From: Paenibacillus donghaensis
GTDB taxonomy: Bacteria > Bacillota > Bacilli > Paenibacillales > Paenibacillaceae
Reading direction: 5' to 3'
DNA: 64,000 nucleotides
Assembly: GCF_002192415.1 (NCBI RefSeq)
Contig: NZ_CP021780.1
Coordinates: 5,580,001-5,644,000, forward strand
The position numbers and the translations under genes were made by a program. The notes below the pieces were generated by a model. That model ran no database searches, was not told the origin of the DNA, and saw nothing but the letters and a program-made list of their open reading frames with translations. Numbering within the stretch: position 1 is the first letter of the stretch; every line of letters begins with the position of its first letter. Below are positions 54,537-63,727 of the stretch, one piece after another.

Positions 54537-56192
54537 TTAATTTCCCTTAACCACTTCATTCACTTCCTGGGTAATTTGATCTCCGCCAAGCTTTTTCCAG
54601 TTGGTTACGAATTTATCGAAATCATCCACAGGAAGACTTCCATAAATAATTTTCACAAATGTCTCGGCTCTCAGCTTATCCAAGGTTGCCTGCTTGCTAT
54701 TCATCGTTTTGGTGGGTGCATAAATGAACTCGTTCATGACGATCAGATCCTTATCGCGGTAGTGCTTGATCACGGATTGTGAGCTTAAAGGCCCAAAGAT
54801 CCGTTCCATATGCCACTTATCCAAATCGCCACCGCGGTAAGCCATAATATCATCATAGAATAATTTGGCTTCCAGTCCCATTTTGGAGGTATCTTTCGTT
54901 TCCAGCGCTATTTCCACCTCATCCTGAGCCTTCACATTTTTGTTCGGCGGCAGATTGGCCACTACCGCATTTTGGAAGCCCAGCCCGGTATCCCCGTTTA
55001 AATACTTTGCACGTTCTGTTTTTGCCGACTCACCAAACATTTTCTCAGCCTGGAAGTTAAGCAGCTTGATTAATGCTTCGGGATGTTCATAACCTTTGCG
55101 GATTGCAAAAACACCGCCAAGCCCAAGGTGGTTCTGTGTCTTGGCCGGTTGATCGTCAATCGATTGTACCGGATAAGGGACCCAGTTTACATTCTTGTCC
55201 TTCTTAATCATGTCCTTAACCTGGAATGGAGCCCATTGTGGCAGGAACAATATCCCTGATTTGCCTGCATTGACATCTTCCATCGCTTTGGCGAAGTCTT
55301 TAACCCCAAATTCCGGATCAATGACACCTTCTTTGTAGAGTCGTTGCAGCTCGGCAAGTCCGTTCTTCACCTCAGGCTGGGTGGTTCCATTAACAATTTC
55401 CCCTTGGGCGTTCTGAGTCCAAGTCTCAAGATATCCATGGTAACCCAATAGGAACGCGTTAATCGGCAGATCTTTATTCAGAGAAATCCCGTAGGTATCC
55501 TGTTTCCCGTTGCCATCAGGATCTTTAAAGGTAAAGTCCTCGGCGATCTGAATAATATCCTGCATCGATTGGGGTTCCGATAATCCCAGCTTATCCATCC
55601 AGTCCTTGCGGATCCAGATCATATCCGAGGAATCGAGTGAGCCGCCGAAGCTTACCATTGCATACAGCTTGTCATCCTTGGTCACCGGCTTCAATCCCGC
55701 ACCATCTTCTTCGCTGTAATATTCTTTCACCAAGTCCGATGCGTATTTGTCGTAGACCTCAGTCAAATCCTCCAGCATACCGGCTTTATACAGCTGTTCA
55801 AACTGTACGGTGCTTACCTTCAGCAAGTCAGGCAGATCTCCGCTTGCCATCGTGACATTCATCTTGTCATTGTAATTGGCATCAGCCACAATCCAGTCGT
55901 AGGACACTTTAATACCCAGCTCTTCCTCATACCCGCGGGTCCATACATTATTGGAATGCGTATCACCCTGTGCCAACGTCTCCTTGCCGGTCTCATTCAT
56001 AGTGGAGCGCAGCTTGATTGGAGGATCATATTTGGTCAAGGGGCCATTCTCTGTTTCTGCCAAGGCATTTGCCCCGCTTGAGTCCCCTGTTGCCTTGTTA
56101 TTTGCCGCGTTGTTACCGGAGCAAGCACTCAATACCAATGATAATACAATTGCTGTTGCCAATGCTGGCAACCCTCTGGTTTTGTTTCTCAT
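54537..56192 (-). CDS. extracellular solute-binding lipoprotein (LplA type)
   Basis: Sugar receptor of 551 residues, the long type found with LplB/LplC permeases. The signal peptide ends in lipobox VLSAC (Cys near 24) followed by a small-residue tether. Domain marks: YDWIVADANYNDKMNVTMASGDLPDL and DGNGKQDTYGISLNKD (read in part). First gene of the operon, 230 bp upstream of the permeases. Confidence 0.93.
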   Translation of the reverse strand: MRNKTRGLPALATAIVLSLVLSACSGNNAANNKATGDSSGANALAETENGPLTKYDPPIKLRSTMNETGKETLAQGDTHSNNVWTRGYEEELGIKVSYDWIVADANYNDKMNVTMASGDLPDLLKVSTVQFEQLYKAGMLEDLTEVYDKYASDLVKEYYSEEDGAGLKPVTKDDKLYAMVSFGGSLDSSDMIWIRKDWMDKLGLSEPQSMQDIIQIAEDFTFKDPDGNGKQDTYGISLNKDLPINAFLLGYHGYLETWTQNAQGEIVNGTTQPEVKNGLAELQRLYKEGVIDPEFGVKDFAKAMEDVNAGKSGILFLPQWAPFQVKDMIKKDKNVNWVPYPVQSIDDQPAKTQNHLGLGGVFAIRKGYEHPEALIKLLNFQAEKMFGESAKTERAKYLNGDTGLGFQNAVVANLPPNKNVKAQDEVEIALETKDTSKMGLEAKLFYDDIMAYRGGDLDKWHMERIFGPLSSQSVIKHYRDKDLIVMNEFIYAPTKTMNSKQATLDKLRAETFVKIIYGSLPVDDFDKFVTNWKKLGGDQITQEVNEVVKGN

Positions 56193-56354
56193 ATTATGAA
56201 CCTCCCTTTGTGTTCTGTAGCTTCATTGTATTAAGAAAGCGTTAACACAGCGAGTGGTATGCTTTTACATTCAGTATCTTCTCTTTACCTTTTTGGCTGG
56301 CAGGCTCTCTGGCGAGCCATCCCAGATTATCCGCATTCTATTATACGTCAAAAA

Positions 56355-56384
56355 GGCAAGCCTCCACTAATCTGGAAACTTGCC
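56355..56384 (-). terminator. terminator of the YcdB/SLH gene
   Basis: GGCAAG and CTTGCC pair with inner GTTTCC/GGAG pairing; on the minus strand CTTTTTGACG follows. Confidence 0.65.
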
Positions 56385-56428
56385 CTGATTTAAACTAACG
56401 TATAAACTCCTGCATCACTATAAGGTTC

Positions 56429-58822
56429 TTATTGTCCGATAGTCTGGTCTGTCCGGCCCTGCAGCTCCACCAGCTTCATGATAATGGAAGCGGCCTGCGC
56501 TTTCGTGACGTTCTGCTGCGGATTGAACTTGCCATCCTCTGCCTTCAGCAGTTCCAGCTTCATAGCAATGGCCACAGCGCCTTTGTTGCTGATCTGAGAC
56601 ACATCGCTGAGCTTCGCTACAGCTTCATCGGCGCTTAGGTACGCGGATAGCTTGCTGTATTTCAGGAAGGATGACAGCAGCACAGCGAGCTGTTCGCGGC
56701 TCAGTTTGCCATCCAGCTTAGGGGTACTGTCTTTGCTAATCCACTGGCGTTCGAGGGCAAAGACCAGTGCATCATAGTTGGGATCTTCAGGATTGACTCC
56801 GGCTACTGCTTTATTGTCCGCTCTCATGTTGTAGGCTGAATAATAAGGATTCGAAGCTTTGACCAGCATGTTCAGCCAGTCACCGGCTGTGATTTCCTCA
56901 TTCGGGTTCACTTTACCCTCCGCATCCAGCGGGAGCAGATTGTATTTCACCAATTCGGCCAATGCCTTCTCGGCTGGATGGTCCTTAATATCCGTAGCCA
57001 GAACACTAACCTGTGACGTGGATGGCAGATTTCCGTATTGGGCTACCCATTTGCCGGTAATGGCACTCAGCACCTCTATCGATTTCTGGACATCCTTTGC
57101 TGTTGGAGTATAGACCAGCTTAATGGACGGCGAAGTGTAGCCGCCAATTCCCATGTAACCTCCGTAACTTCTATATTGCAGCTCCAGCATGTATTGGCTT
57201 TTGTATTCTGCAAGCGCCTGCTCCCTGCTCACCGTGGGAGTAGTCTCTAAACTGCTGAACTTATCGATGTCTGAGCTGCGGGAGGAGGTGTAGGACAGCA
57301 GGTTGCCATACAGATCCAGCCTCACGCTGACGTTGCCTTCGCTGACAGGAATACCGTTATAATAACGGACAAATTCATAACGGTAGCCGGCGTCATCCGG
57401 AGCCAGACTCCAATCAGCCCCGTAATCAGCCAGTTTAAGTGTTGAAGCGGCTTTGTCATACATCTTGTTCACTAGAGTGAAGGCCTTCTGCTTGGCCTCC
57501 TCTGCAGTCAGCTTCTTGGCACCAGCCGTTGACTGCGGCTTCAATTCCTGTAAATAACTGTTCTGCTCCAGCTGGAACTGCCTGATTTCACCGGTAAGAG
57601 CATCTACTTCCGCATAGCTGCGAGATGGAGCCATAGATGCGAAGTTGACCATCGGTTCTTCCCAATTCAATCTCCAGACCTGCTGGGCTGGGCTCGAATA
57701 ATCACCGCCAAGGCTCTGGCCGGTAAGTTTACGTGCTGCCGGAATGGTCGCAACCTGCTGGACCCGCTTGACCGCTTCCTCCGCAGTAAGCTCACGGTTT
57801 ACGTCCGCAGGCTTAAATACGTCTTTGCCTTGGGGCACCTCGCTAAATACTACCTTGCCGGGAATCACGGTGCCCGTATTATCCAGATACTTGCCGTTCT
57901 GGGCATCGATCGAATACAAGGCCTCGTTCATCGGACGCCAAGCGAGAATCCACTTGTCCGCTGCACCGTTCATATTGCGCAATGGCACATAATACAGACC
58001 GAGGTCAAAGCTGTTGTCATATTTCTTCTCAGCCTGCTCTTTAAGAATAGCCGGTACGCCTGACGGATATTTAAGGGCTTCGACCGATTTATTAAACTGG
58101 GTGATATTCCCGCTCCCGTCTACCGTGATCATCAGAGCATTCGAAGCGGAAGGGATGCCATTCTTCAGCAGCTTGAAGCTGAAGTTGTAGTTGACAGGAC
58201 CAAACAAAGTGCTGCCCGACGAATACAGGGAATTATTGTTCTGGTATACAATTTCGGTACTCTTAAGCGAAGGGGCAGCCCGGCCAATAAACTCCTTGGC
58301 TTTCTCCAAAGCCTGGGCTTCGGTAAATTCCGGCGGATAGTACGCCTGGTTATCCTCACCCGGTATGGAAAGGTATGTACTGATAATGTCTCCGGTAATA
58401 GCGTCTACTTGACTGGAGAACCCATATCCCCTTTCTCCCACCTGATATTGCCACTGAATGCTCCACACCATCTGGTATTCGGGAACAGGAAACGTGTTGT
58501 TGATTCCCAGCTCTACGTTCGATACGGTTGCATCCTTAATTGTAGGAAACAGCTCCTTGAGCTTGGCAATCGCCTGTTCCTTCGTAAATTTAACCTTGGC
58601 CGGATCAGCCGGCACGCTCGGATTCGCTCCTTCCACAGCCGGTTCACTGGATACGGATGTAGTTGCAGTTGCGGGCGCAGATGACATTGCACCTCCAGTT
58701 GCCGATGACGATGAAACTGCTGCATTTGCCAGTCCTGCAGGGAGCATTAGAGTCAGAGCTACTGTAGTAATAAGTGCTGCCTTGGTCGTCTGATGAATAA
58801 AGGTCGTGTTATTGCTTTTCAA
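56429..58822 (-). CDS. YcdB/YcdC-repeat protein with C-terminal SLH domains
   Basis: Exported surface protein of 797 residues. Signal peptide 1-35 (ALITTVALTLMLPAGLANAA), then a Ser/Ala/Thr-rich stretch, then two large repeats of the YcdB/YcdC-PepSY kind (VKFTKEQAIAKLKELFPTIK near 75; LTAEEAKQKAFTLVNKMYDK near 445; YNGIPVSEGNVSVRLDLYGN near 495). From about residue 620 come SLH-like modules ending LKAEDGKFNPQQNVTKAQAA. The SLH domains should bind secondary wall polymer. YcdB-type proteins are related to propeptide/inhibitor domains; no catalytic site is seen. Confidence 0.85.
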   Translation of the reverse strand: MKSNNTTFIHQTTKAALITTVALTLMLPAGLANAAVSSSSATGGAMSSAPATATTSVSSEPAVEGANPSVPADPAKVKFTKEQAIAKLKELFPTIKDATVSNVELGINNTFPVPEYQMVWSIQWQYQVGERGYGFSSQVDAITGDIISTYLSIPGEDNQAYYPPEFTEAQALEKAKEFIGRAAPSLKSTEIVYQNNNSLYSSGSTLFGPVNYNFSFKLLKNGIPSASNALMITVDGSGNITQFNKSVEALKYPSGVPAILKEQAEKKYDNSFDLGLYYVPLRNMNGAADKWILAWRPMNEALYSIDAQNGKYLDNTGTVIPGKVVFSEVPQGKDVFKPADVNRELTAEEAVKRVQQVATIPAARKLTGQSLGGDYSSPAQQVWRLNWEEPMVNFASMAPSRSYAEVDALTGEIRQFQLEQNSYLQELKPQSTAGAKKLTAEEAKQKAFTLVNKMYDKAASTLKLADYGADWSLAPDDAGYRYEFVRYYNGIPVSEGNVSVRLDLYGNLLSYTSSRSSDIDKFSSLETTPTVSREQALAEYKSQYMLELQYRSYGGYMGIGGYTSPSIKLVYTPTAKDVQKSIEVLSAITGKWVAQYGNLPSTSQVSVLATDIKDHPAEKALAELVKYNLLPLDAEGKVNPNEEITAGDWLNMLVKASNPYYSAYNMRADNKAVAGVNPEDPNYDALVFALERQWISKDSTPKLDGKLSREQLAVLLSSFLKYSKLSAYLSADEAVAKLSDVSQISNKGAVAIAMKLELLKAEDGKFNPQQNVTKAQAASIIMKLVELQGRTDQTIGQ

Positions 58823-58885
58823 AAGTTTTCATCCTCCTTAACCTGTAATCCATTTCATTATATAGATAATTAGATTATTTTTCCA

Positions 58886-58990
58886 TAAGAAGAAATGGAT
58901 TCGCGGTCCTCTGCAAGCATCGGCATCTGTCGCTGAGAGAAAGAGAAGGGTAATTCGTGGCGTGAAAGCTATTAGTTCATATATTCTAAA
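58886..58990. repeat. dispersed hairpin element, copy C
   Basis: Ungapped similarity to copy A (3812-3925) over about 105 bp, including the central GTCCTCTGCAAG and the second arm GAAGG-TAATT. The first stem is degenerate; the second stem can still form with G-U pairs. It lies in the gap between the YcdB/SLH gene and the ABC operon terminator. Confidence 0.5.
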
Positions 58991-59024
58991 AAGCCTTTCT
59001 CCAACCCAAGGGTCAGAGAAAGGC
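58985..59024 (-). terminator. terminator of the nitrate/sulfonate-type ABC operon
   Basis: GCCTTTCTC (58993-59001) pairs with GAGAAAGGC (59016-59024), with inner ACCC/GGGT. On the minus strand TTTTTAGAAT follows. Confidence 0.85.
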
Positions 59025-59037
59025 AGATAGCGCAGGT

Positions 59038-59790
59038 CTAGTTGCGCCATTTCATAAATGTATAGTCCAGCAGATCGACCAGCAGGAAGAGCACAAATCC
59101 TACAAGACTGAACAGCATAATCCCGGCGTACATCTCCGGATAGTCAAGCCTCAGCCAAGCATCCATTATGAAGAAACCCATGCCATGTTCTGTTCCATAG
59201 ATTTCCGTGAAGAAAAGTACAGAAATCGCACTTCCAAGTGAAATACGGATCGTGCTGAGAATCACCGACAGCGCACCCGGCAGGGTGACATGCCAGAATT
59301 TCTGAGCTGTGCCCGCCCCAATGCTAGTCAGAACATCATAGGTACTGGCCGGAATCGCCTTCACGCCGTCGCGGACGGAGATGATGACCTGAAAGAGCAG
59401 GATGAGCATGATCATCAGGATCTTGGACGTTTCGCCAAGCCCGAAGAAGAGCATGACTACGGGCAGCAGCGCAATCTTCGGCACCGGGTAGGTCAAGTAG
59501 ACCACCGGGTCCAGCAGCTTATTCCAGGTCTGCGAACGACCCATGAGGAGGCCGATCAGCAGTCCCAGGATTAAGGCAAACAGTACACCGGCACCAATCC
59601 GCATCAGGCTGTAACCCACATTAAGCGCCACCGCCTGCCCCCCCAGCTGAAACATGGCTTCGTAAACCTCCAGGGGGCTGGGCAGAATCGGATGGTGCAT
59701 CAGCAGAAACGCAACATACCAGATCAGATTCATACACAGAAATACCAATAAAAGTCTCAATACGTGATGGAGCTGACGTGTCTTCACCAT
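59038..59790 (-). CDS. ABC transporter permease (SsuC/TauC/ThiX type)
   Basis: Permease of 250 residues with six helices. The EAA-like loop is GVKAIPASTYDVLTSIGAGT near 138-158, then KFWHVTLPGALSVILSTIRI. Such permeases carry nitrate, sulfonates, taurine or thiamine precursors. The start lies 7 bp inside the ATPase gene end. No monooxygenase (ssuD) or thiamine gene is nearby, so the substrate is open. Confidence 0.92.
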   Translation of the reverse strand: MVKTRQLHHVLRLLLVFLCMNLIWYVAFLLMHHPILPSPLEVYEAMFQLGGQAVALNVGYSLMRIGAGVLFALILGLLIGLLMGRSQTWNKLLDPVVYLTYPVPKIALLPVVMLFFGLGETSKILMIMLILLFQVIISVRDGVKAIPASTYDVLTSIGAGTAQKFWHVTLPGALSVILSTIRISLGSAISVLFFTEIYGTEHGMGFFIMDAWLRLDYPEMYAGIMLFSLVGFVLFLLVDLLDYTFMKWRN

Positions 59791-60560
59791 TTCTCCTGCA
59801 TTACCTTTCGAATAACCTTAGTCTGTTCAAAAAAAGCAGCACTGCTGCGTTTATCCTCATGTTTCATCCCGAACACGGTCTCATTCTCAATAATGGCCGG
59901 ATGGTCCTGCTTGTCTGCGGGCATCACAATCACGCGCTGACCAAGCAGAATGGCTTCCTCCACATCATGGGTTACAAACAGCGTAGTGGCTGGATGCTCC
60001 AGCCAGTTATCCAGAAACAGCTGCTGCAGCGCTTCGCGCGTGATCGCATCCAGGGCAGAGAATGGCTCATCCAGCAGCATAATCGTCGGCAGCACAGCGA
60101 ACGCGCGGGCGATCGCCACCCGCTGCTGCTGGCCGCCGCTCAGGGAGAGCGGGTAACGATCTGCCAGATCGGAAATACCCATCGACTTCAACCAATGGCG
60201 TACCAGCCTATCCCGCTCCTGGCGTGACTTCTCGCTGCGCCGGGTGATCCGCATCGCAATCGCAATGTTTGCTTGAACCGTCTTCCACGGCAGCAGCCCG
60301 TAATTCTGCGGCACCAGACCAATCAGTGTTTCCTTGTGGTGTACGGATGCGCCGTTAAACAGCAGATCTCCTTCATAGCGGGGCAGCAAGCCGGCAACCG
60401 CCCGCAGCAGGGTTGACTTCCCGCTCCCCGATGGTCCGATGATCGTCACGATGCCATGCTCTGGCACCTGCAGATTCACCTCGCCCAAGGCAGGTTGTCC
60501 ACTGCTGTATTCTACACGGAGCTTGCGGATGTTTAATCCGCTATTTGCTGAATTGGACAT
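59784..60560 (-). CDS. ABC transporter ATP-binding protein (SsuB/TauB type)
   Basis: ATPase of 258 residues. Walker A GPSGSGKSTLLRAVAG near 42, Q-loop GLVPQNYGLLPW, signature LSGGQQQRVAIARAFA near 143, Walker B IMLLDEPFSALD, and switch FVTHDVEEA. It overlaps both neighbours, giving a tight receptor-ATPase-permease operon. Confidence 0.95.
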   Translation of the reverse strand: MSNSANSGLNIRKLRVEYSSGQPALGEVNLQVPEHGIVTIIGPSGSGKSTLLRAVAGLLPRYEGDLLFNGASVHHKETLIGLVPQNYGLLPWKTVQANIAIAMRITRRSEKSRQERDRLVRHWLKSMGISDLADRYPLSLSGGQQQRVAIARAFAVLPTIMLLDEPFSALDAITREALQQLFLDNWLEHPATTLFVTHDVEEAILLGQRVIVMPADKQDHPAIIENETVFGMKHEDKRSSAAFFEQTKVIRKVMQEKW

Positions 60561-61557
60561 CGGAAATCACGTCTTCTGGCGAAATATCGCGGGTCAACAG
60601 CCCTTGCTCCCGCGCCCAGGCAAAAGCATTCTCAACTTCCTTAACATCCACCTGGTTGGCAGGCAGATAGGCCGGTACTTGGATATCATCCTTAAGCGTA
60701 TCTGGGTAACCCACTTCCTTGATAATCAGATCAATATATTCGGCCTGGTCATGCGACTTCATATAGGCAACCGCTTCATCATAAGCGGCATACATGCTGC
60801 GGATAGCCTCTGCCTTCGCATCAATCGCTGTCTGCGGGAAAGCAAGCACAAACGGATTGACTCCGGCGGTCACCGTCGAGCTAAGCACGCGCAGACCTGC
60901 CGTTTGGCCCATGGTCACGAACGGCTCCGGCAAAATCGCTGCATCCGCCTTGTTATTCTTCAACAGCTCCAGCCGGGTCGGAATCTGCGGCACCTCAGTT
61001 ATTTTGATATCGGCTTCAGTCAGTCCGGCTTGCTTCAGCATCATCGCTACCGTATATTGCGTGGATGTGTTTTTGGATAGAATCACTGATTTCCCCTTGA
61101 GATCCTTCACTTCCTGGATGTCATCATTCCCGGTCAGAAGATCGAATTCACCAAAGGTCGTGCTGGCAATCTTCACGTCAAGGCCTGCTTCATTATAGAT
61201 CGAGATCGCAACCAGATCGGCGCTCAGCCCGTCCAGCTTGCCTGCCTGGAAAGCAACATCGCGGTCCTTGGCACTCTTGAACGTCTGGATATCCAGGTCC
61301 ACCCCGTTGCTGCGGTCAAACCCCTGGCTTTTGGCGATGATAAAAGGGATGGCATCAATGGAGGGCAGCAGTCCCAGTGACAGGGTAACTGGCTCGGCAG
61401 TCTCCTCCGCAGGCGGGCTTGCAGCTTCGTTTCCTTGCGCCGCATTGGCGCTATTTGCCGTATCGGCAGAATTGTTGCCGCAGCCGGCCCCAATCATGGC
61501 TACTATTAACATCAACACTAGTAAACTCATCATTTTATTGCGGGTCAATCGTTTCAT
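60541..61557 (-). CDS. substrate-binding lipoprotein (NitT/TauT/ThiY family)
   Basis: Periplasmic-type receptor of 338 residues. Lipobox IGAGC (Cys near 26) is followed by an Asn/Ala-rich tether. The mature part begins VTLSLGLLPSIDAIPFIIAK and continues with KDLKGKSVILSKNTSTQYT and ADAAILPEPFVTMGQ, standard for NMT1/THI5-like and SsuA-like proteins. GGAGG precedes the ATG at 61557; the longer open frame upstream lacks signal-peptide character. First gene of the operon. Confidence 0.92.
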   Translation of the reverse strand: MKRLTRNKMMSLLVLMLIVAMIGAGCGNNSADTANSANAAQGNEAASPPAEETAEPVTLSLGLLPSIDAIPFIIAKSQGFDRSNGVDLDIQTFKSAKDRDVAFQAGKLDGLSADLVAISIYNEAGLDVKIASTTFGEFDLLTGNDDIQEVKDLKGKSVILSKNTSTQYTVAMMLKQAGLTEADIKITEVPQIPTRLELLKNNKADAAILPEPFVTMGQTAGLRVLSSTVTAGVNPFVLAFPQTAIDAKAEAIRSMYAAYDEAVAYMKSHDQAEYIDLIIKEVGYPDTLKDDIQVPAYLPANQVDVKEVENAFAWAREQGLLTRDISPEDVISDVQFSK

Positions 61558-61738
61558 CTCTGTACATCCTCCGTCTTCTTCTATGTAGTCTATCAATAAC
61601 TCCCTTGGTGCAGCATTCTTTGCGCAATAATTCACAATCCGGCCTATAAATGGCCTTAGATGCATAGCCAGGAAGCTCTGAGTACAACAATTTTACACCC
61701 ATTGCTGCATTTTGTATATTTCTAAATTTAAATAAAAG

Positions 61739-62462
61739 GATCGATCCCTCCCAAACCCTCCCTTCCAAGGGAGGGCCCCAAAGGGTTGCACCCTCTGGAC
61801 ACCTGCAAGCTTGGCGAAGGAGCCTGGCGGTACTGTGACTAGGTGGGTGGGGTGTAGGATCGCTTATCCCTGCGGGACCGCTTGGACGCCGCATGGGCTT
61901 GGCCTGCTATCCCTGACGGGATGCAGACCTTAAGGGCAAAAACGGGCTGTTCCTTCGGAATGCGCAAGACCTTAAGGGCACAGGCATGGCTGTTCCTTCG
62001 GAGTGCGCCGCAAAACCTTAGGGGCAAAAGCGGGCTGTTCCTTCGGAATGCGCAAGACCTTAAGGGCAAAAACGGGCTGTTCCTTCGGAGTGCGCCGCAA
62101 AACCTTAGGGGCAAAAGCGGGCTGTTCCTTCGGAATGCGCGAGACCTTAAGAGCAATGGCGGGCTGTTCCTTCGGAGTGCGCCGCAAAACCTTAAGGACA
62201 CAGGCGGGCTGTTCCTTCGGAGTGCGCCGCAAAACCTTAAGGGCAAAAGCGGGCTGTTCCTTCGGAATGCGCCGCAAAACCTTAAGGGCAATGGCGGGCT
62301 GTTCCTTCGGAATGCGCAAGACCTTAAGGGCACAGGCGGGCTGTTCCTTCGGAATGTGCTGCAAAACCTTAAGGGCAAAAGCGGGCTGTTCCTTCGGAAT
62401 GCGCCGCAAAACCTTAGGGGCAAAAGCGGGCTGTTCCTTCGGAATGCGCAAGTGCTTAACGG
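61739..62462. repeat. dispersed element with 42/45-bp array, copy 2
   Basis: Head 61739-61930 is nearly the same as 35280-35480 (same CCTCCCTTCC hairpin, GGGTTGCACCCTCTGGACACC, GATCGCTTATCCCTGCGGGA). Tail has twelve to thirteen units beginning CGGGCTGTTCCTTCGG, spaced 42 or 45 bp depending on whether the joint is GCGCAAGACC or GCGCCGCAAAACC; one unit near 61985 has an extra base. A lone half unit lies at 62781. Long frames open on both strands are repeat translations. Confidence 0.9.
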
Positions 62463-62523
62463 CAAAAACGCTACTACTCAGGTTCCAGCCAGGATTTATA
62501 GTCTACCCGGGAGCCTTCCCAGT

Positions 62524-62776
62524 AATTAGCTGCGAAACTGCAACTAAATTTAGCCGAAACGTCCATTTGCAGGCAAATAAGTGCGGATCTGCACCTAATT
62601 TCGAGTAAATCTCTCATTGAACGCTCAAAAGTCTAAAATAGATGCGTATTCGCACTTATTTCTTCCAAAACGGAAAAAATCGGTTAAATAGATGCAGTTT
62701 CGCAACTAATTGTTCGGCTCCTAAAGATGGAACAGGATCTGCACAAATCTTTTTATAAGGATTGCTAAGTAGTAAC
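62524..62776. repeat. four-module palindromic element, copy 2
   Basis: Modules at 62524-62551, 62575-62601, 62636-62662 and 62685-62711 match those of 16063-16252 in order and connecting text (CTGCAACTAAATT-AGCCG, AAACGGAAAAA). CTAAGTAGTAAC follows at 62765. No gene is seen between 61558 and 62926. Confidence 0.65.
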
Positions 62777-62865
62777 ACCAAAAGCGGGCTGTCCTTCGGA
62801 ATGCGCATTCAGACAATTCAAATCAAGGGATGCTTAGGGAATTAACAATTCATAATTTCCTAAAT

Positions 62866-62904
62866 AATAAAAAACCTTCCTCACCTCTAGGAGGCGAAGG
62901 AAGG
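62866..62904 (-). terminator. terminator of the 186-aa membrane protein gene
   Basis: CCTTCCTCACCTC pairs with GAGGCGAAGGAAGG; TTTTTTATTATTT follows on the minus strand. Confidence 0.8.
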
Positions 62905-62926
62905 CTATTATAGAGCAGTTCTGACG

Positions 62927-63487
62927 TTATTGTGCGGATCTCATATTGCGCCGCAGCAACTGGGCAATGACCAGCAGGAGAGCTCCCACCACAGCTACAG
63001 CTGGCTTCAGCAGAAGCATCGGCTGGTCCACCGGCTCATTCAGAAATTCACTCACGGTGTAGTCAATTCCGACCATCAGCGCCGCCAGCACGATTAAGAC
63101 AAAAGCAAATTTCAGATTCAGGCTTGCTTTTACCAGTTCGGCGAACAACACAATCAACCACAAGGCAGGCAATATGATCATTACTAGCGGCCAAGCCAGA
63201 TTCTCAAACCAATTCTCGTAGGGCGCAAGATAATCCGTCAGATAAAGGAAAGGCAGCAGGGTCAAGCTTAAGCCAAGCAGGCCGAATAGAGCTTTGTGCT
63301 TGGAAGCAATAATAACCGGAACTAGGGTAACCCAAGCCATCACGATCGCTCCAAGGGAGAACAATGACCAGGTTAATTTCCCGTCCAGAATATAATTTAC
63401 AAGCACAGGTACAAAAATGCCGATCATAAATAGTACTGAAATGATCAGAACTGCGATAGTTTTTGCGCGAAGTGAATTTCCCTTCAT
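62927..63487 (-). CDS. hypothetical membrane protein, 186 aa
   Basis: Six predicted membrane helices (IAVLIISVLFMIGIFVPVLV, SLFSLGAIVMAWVTLVPVII, ALFGLLGLSLTLLPFLYL, LVMIILPALWLIVLFAELV, FAFVLIVLAALMVGIDY, AVAVVGALLLVIAQLL) and a basic C-terminus LRRNMRSAQ. The ATG at 63487 follows AGAGGGG; the longer frame to 63625 is hydrophilic and lacks a ribosome site. I do not recognise the family. It has its own terminator and is not in an obvious operon. Confidence 0.75.
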   Translation of the reverse strand: MKGNSLRAKTIAVLIISVLFMIGIFVPVLVNYILDGKLTWSLFSLGAIVMAWVTLVPVIIASKHKALFGLLGLSLTLLPFLYLTDYLAPYENWFENLAWPLVMIILPALWLIVLFAELVKASLNLKFAFVLIVLAALMVGIDYTVSEFLNEPVDQPMLLLKPAVAVVGALLLVIAQLLRRNMRSAQ

Positions 63488-63660
63488 GTCACTAACCCCT
63501 CTTTTCAAATCCATTTTTATCCTATTCATCATAACTTTTCTGAAAAATCTTGGCACTGGACCCGGGTCTAGTTCTGAACTGGACATTTGGTATTCTCCCA
63601 GCGGCCCCTTTCCGTGGACCGTCAATCCCGAGCTCTAACGTTGATTCTACTCCACAACCA

Positions 63661-63711
63661 AACGAGGCTGTCCCAACCAGCCATTATCATGGCATTTGGG
63701 ACAGCCTCGTT
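63661..63711 (-). terminator. terminator of the truncated right-edge gene
   Basis: AACGAGGCTGTCCCAA pairs with TTGGGACAGCCTCGTT with an inner GCCAT/ATGGC stem. Confidence 0.8.
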
Positions 63712-63727
63712 TCACTTTGGGTTTGCT

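Noticed and set aside
59038..61557. Naming the ABC system ssuABC or thiXYZ
   Set aside because: No ssuD, tau or thiamine genes and no TPP riboswitch seen nearby; family membership alone does not fix the substrate.
61839..62608. Overlapping long ORFs on both strands (14-15 residue repeats such as LRRIPKEQPAFALKV or KTLRAKAGCSFGMRR)
   Set aside because: They arise because the 42/45-bp unit has no stop in several frames on both strands. One unit is 43 bp and shifts the frame, no ribosome site stands out, and the same happens at 35375-35798 where one step is 41 bp.
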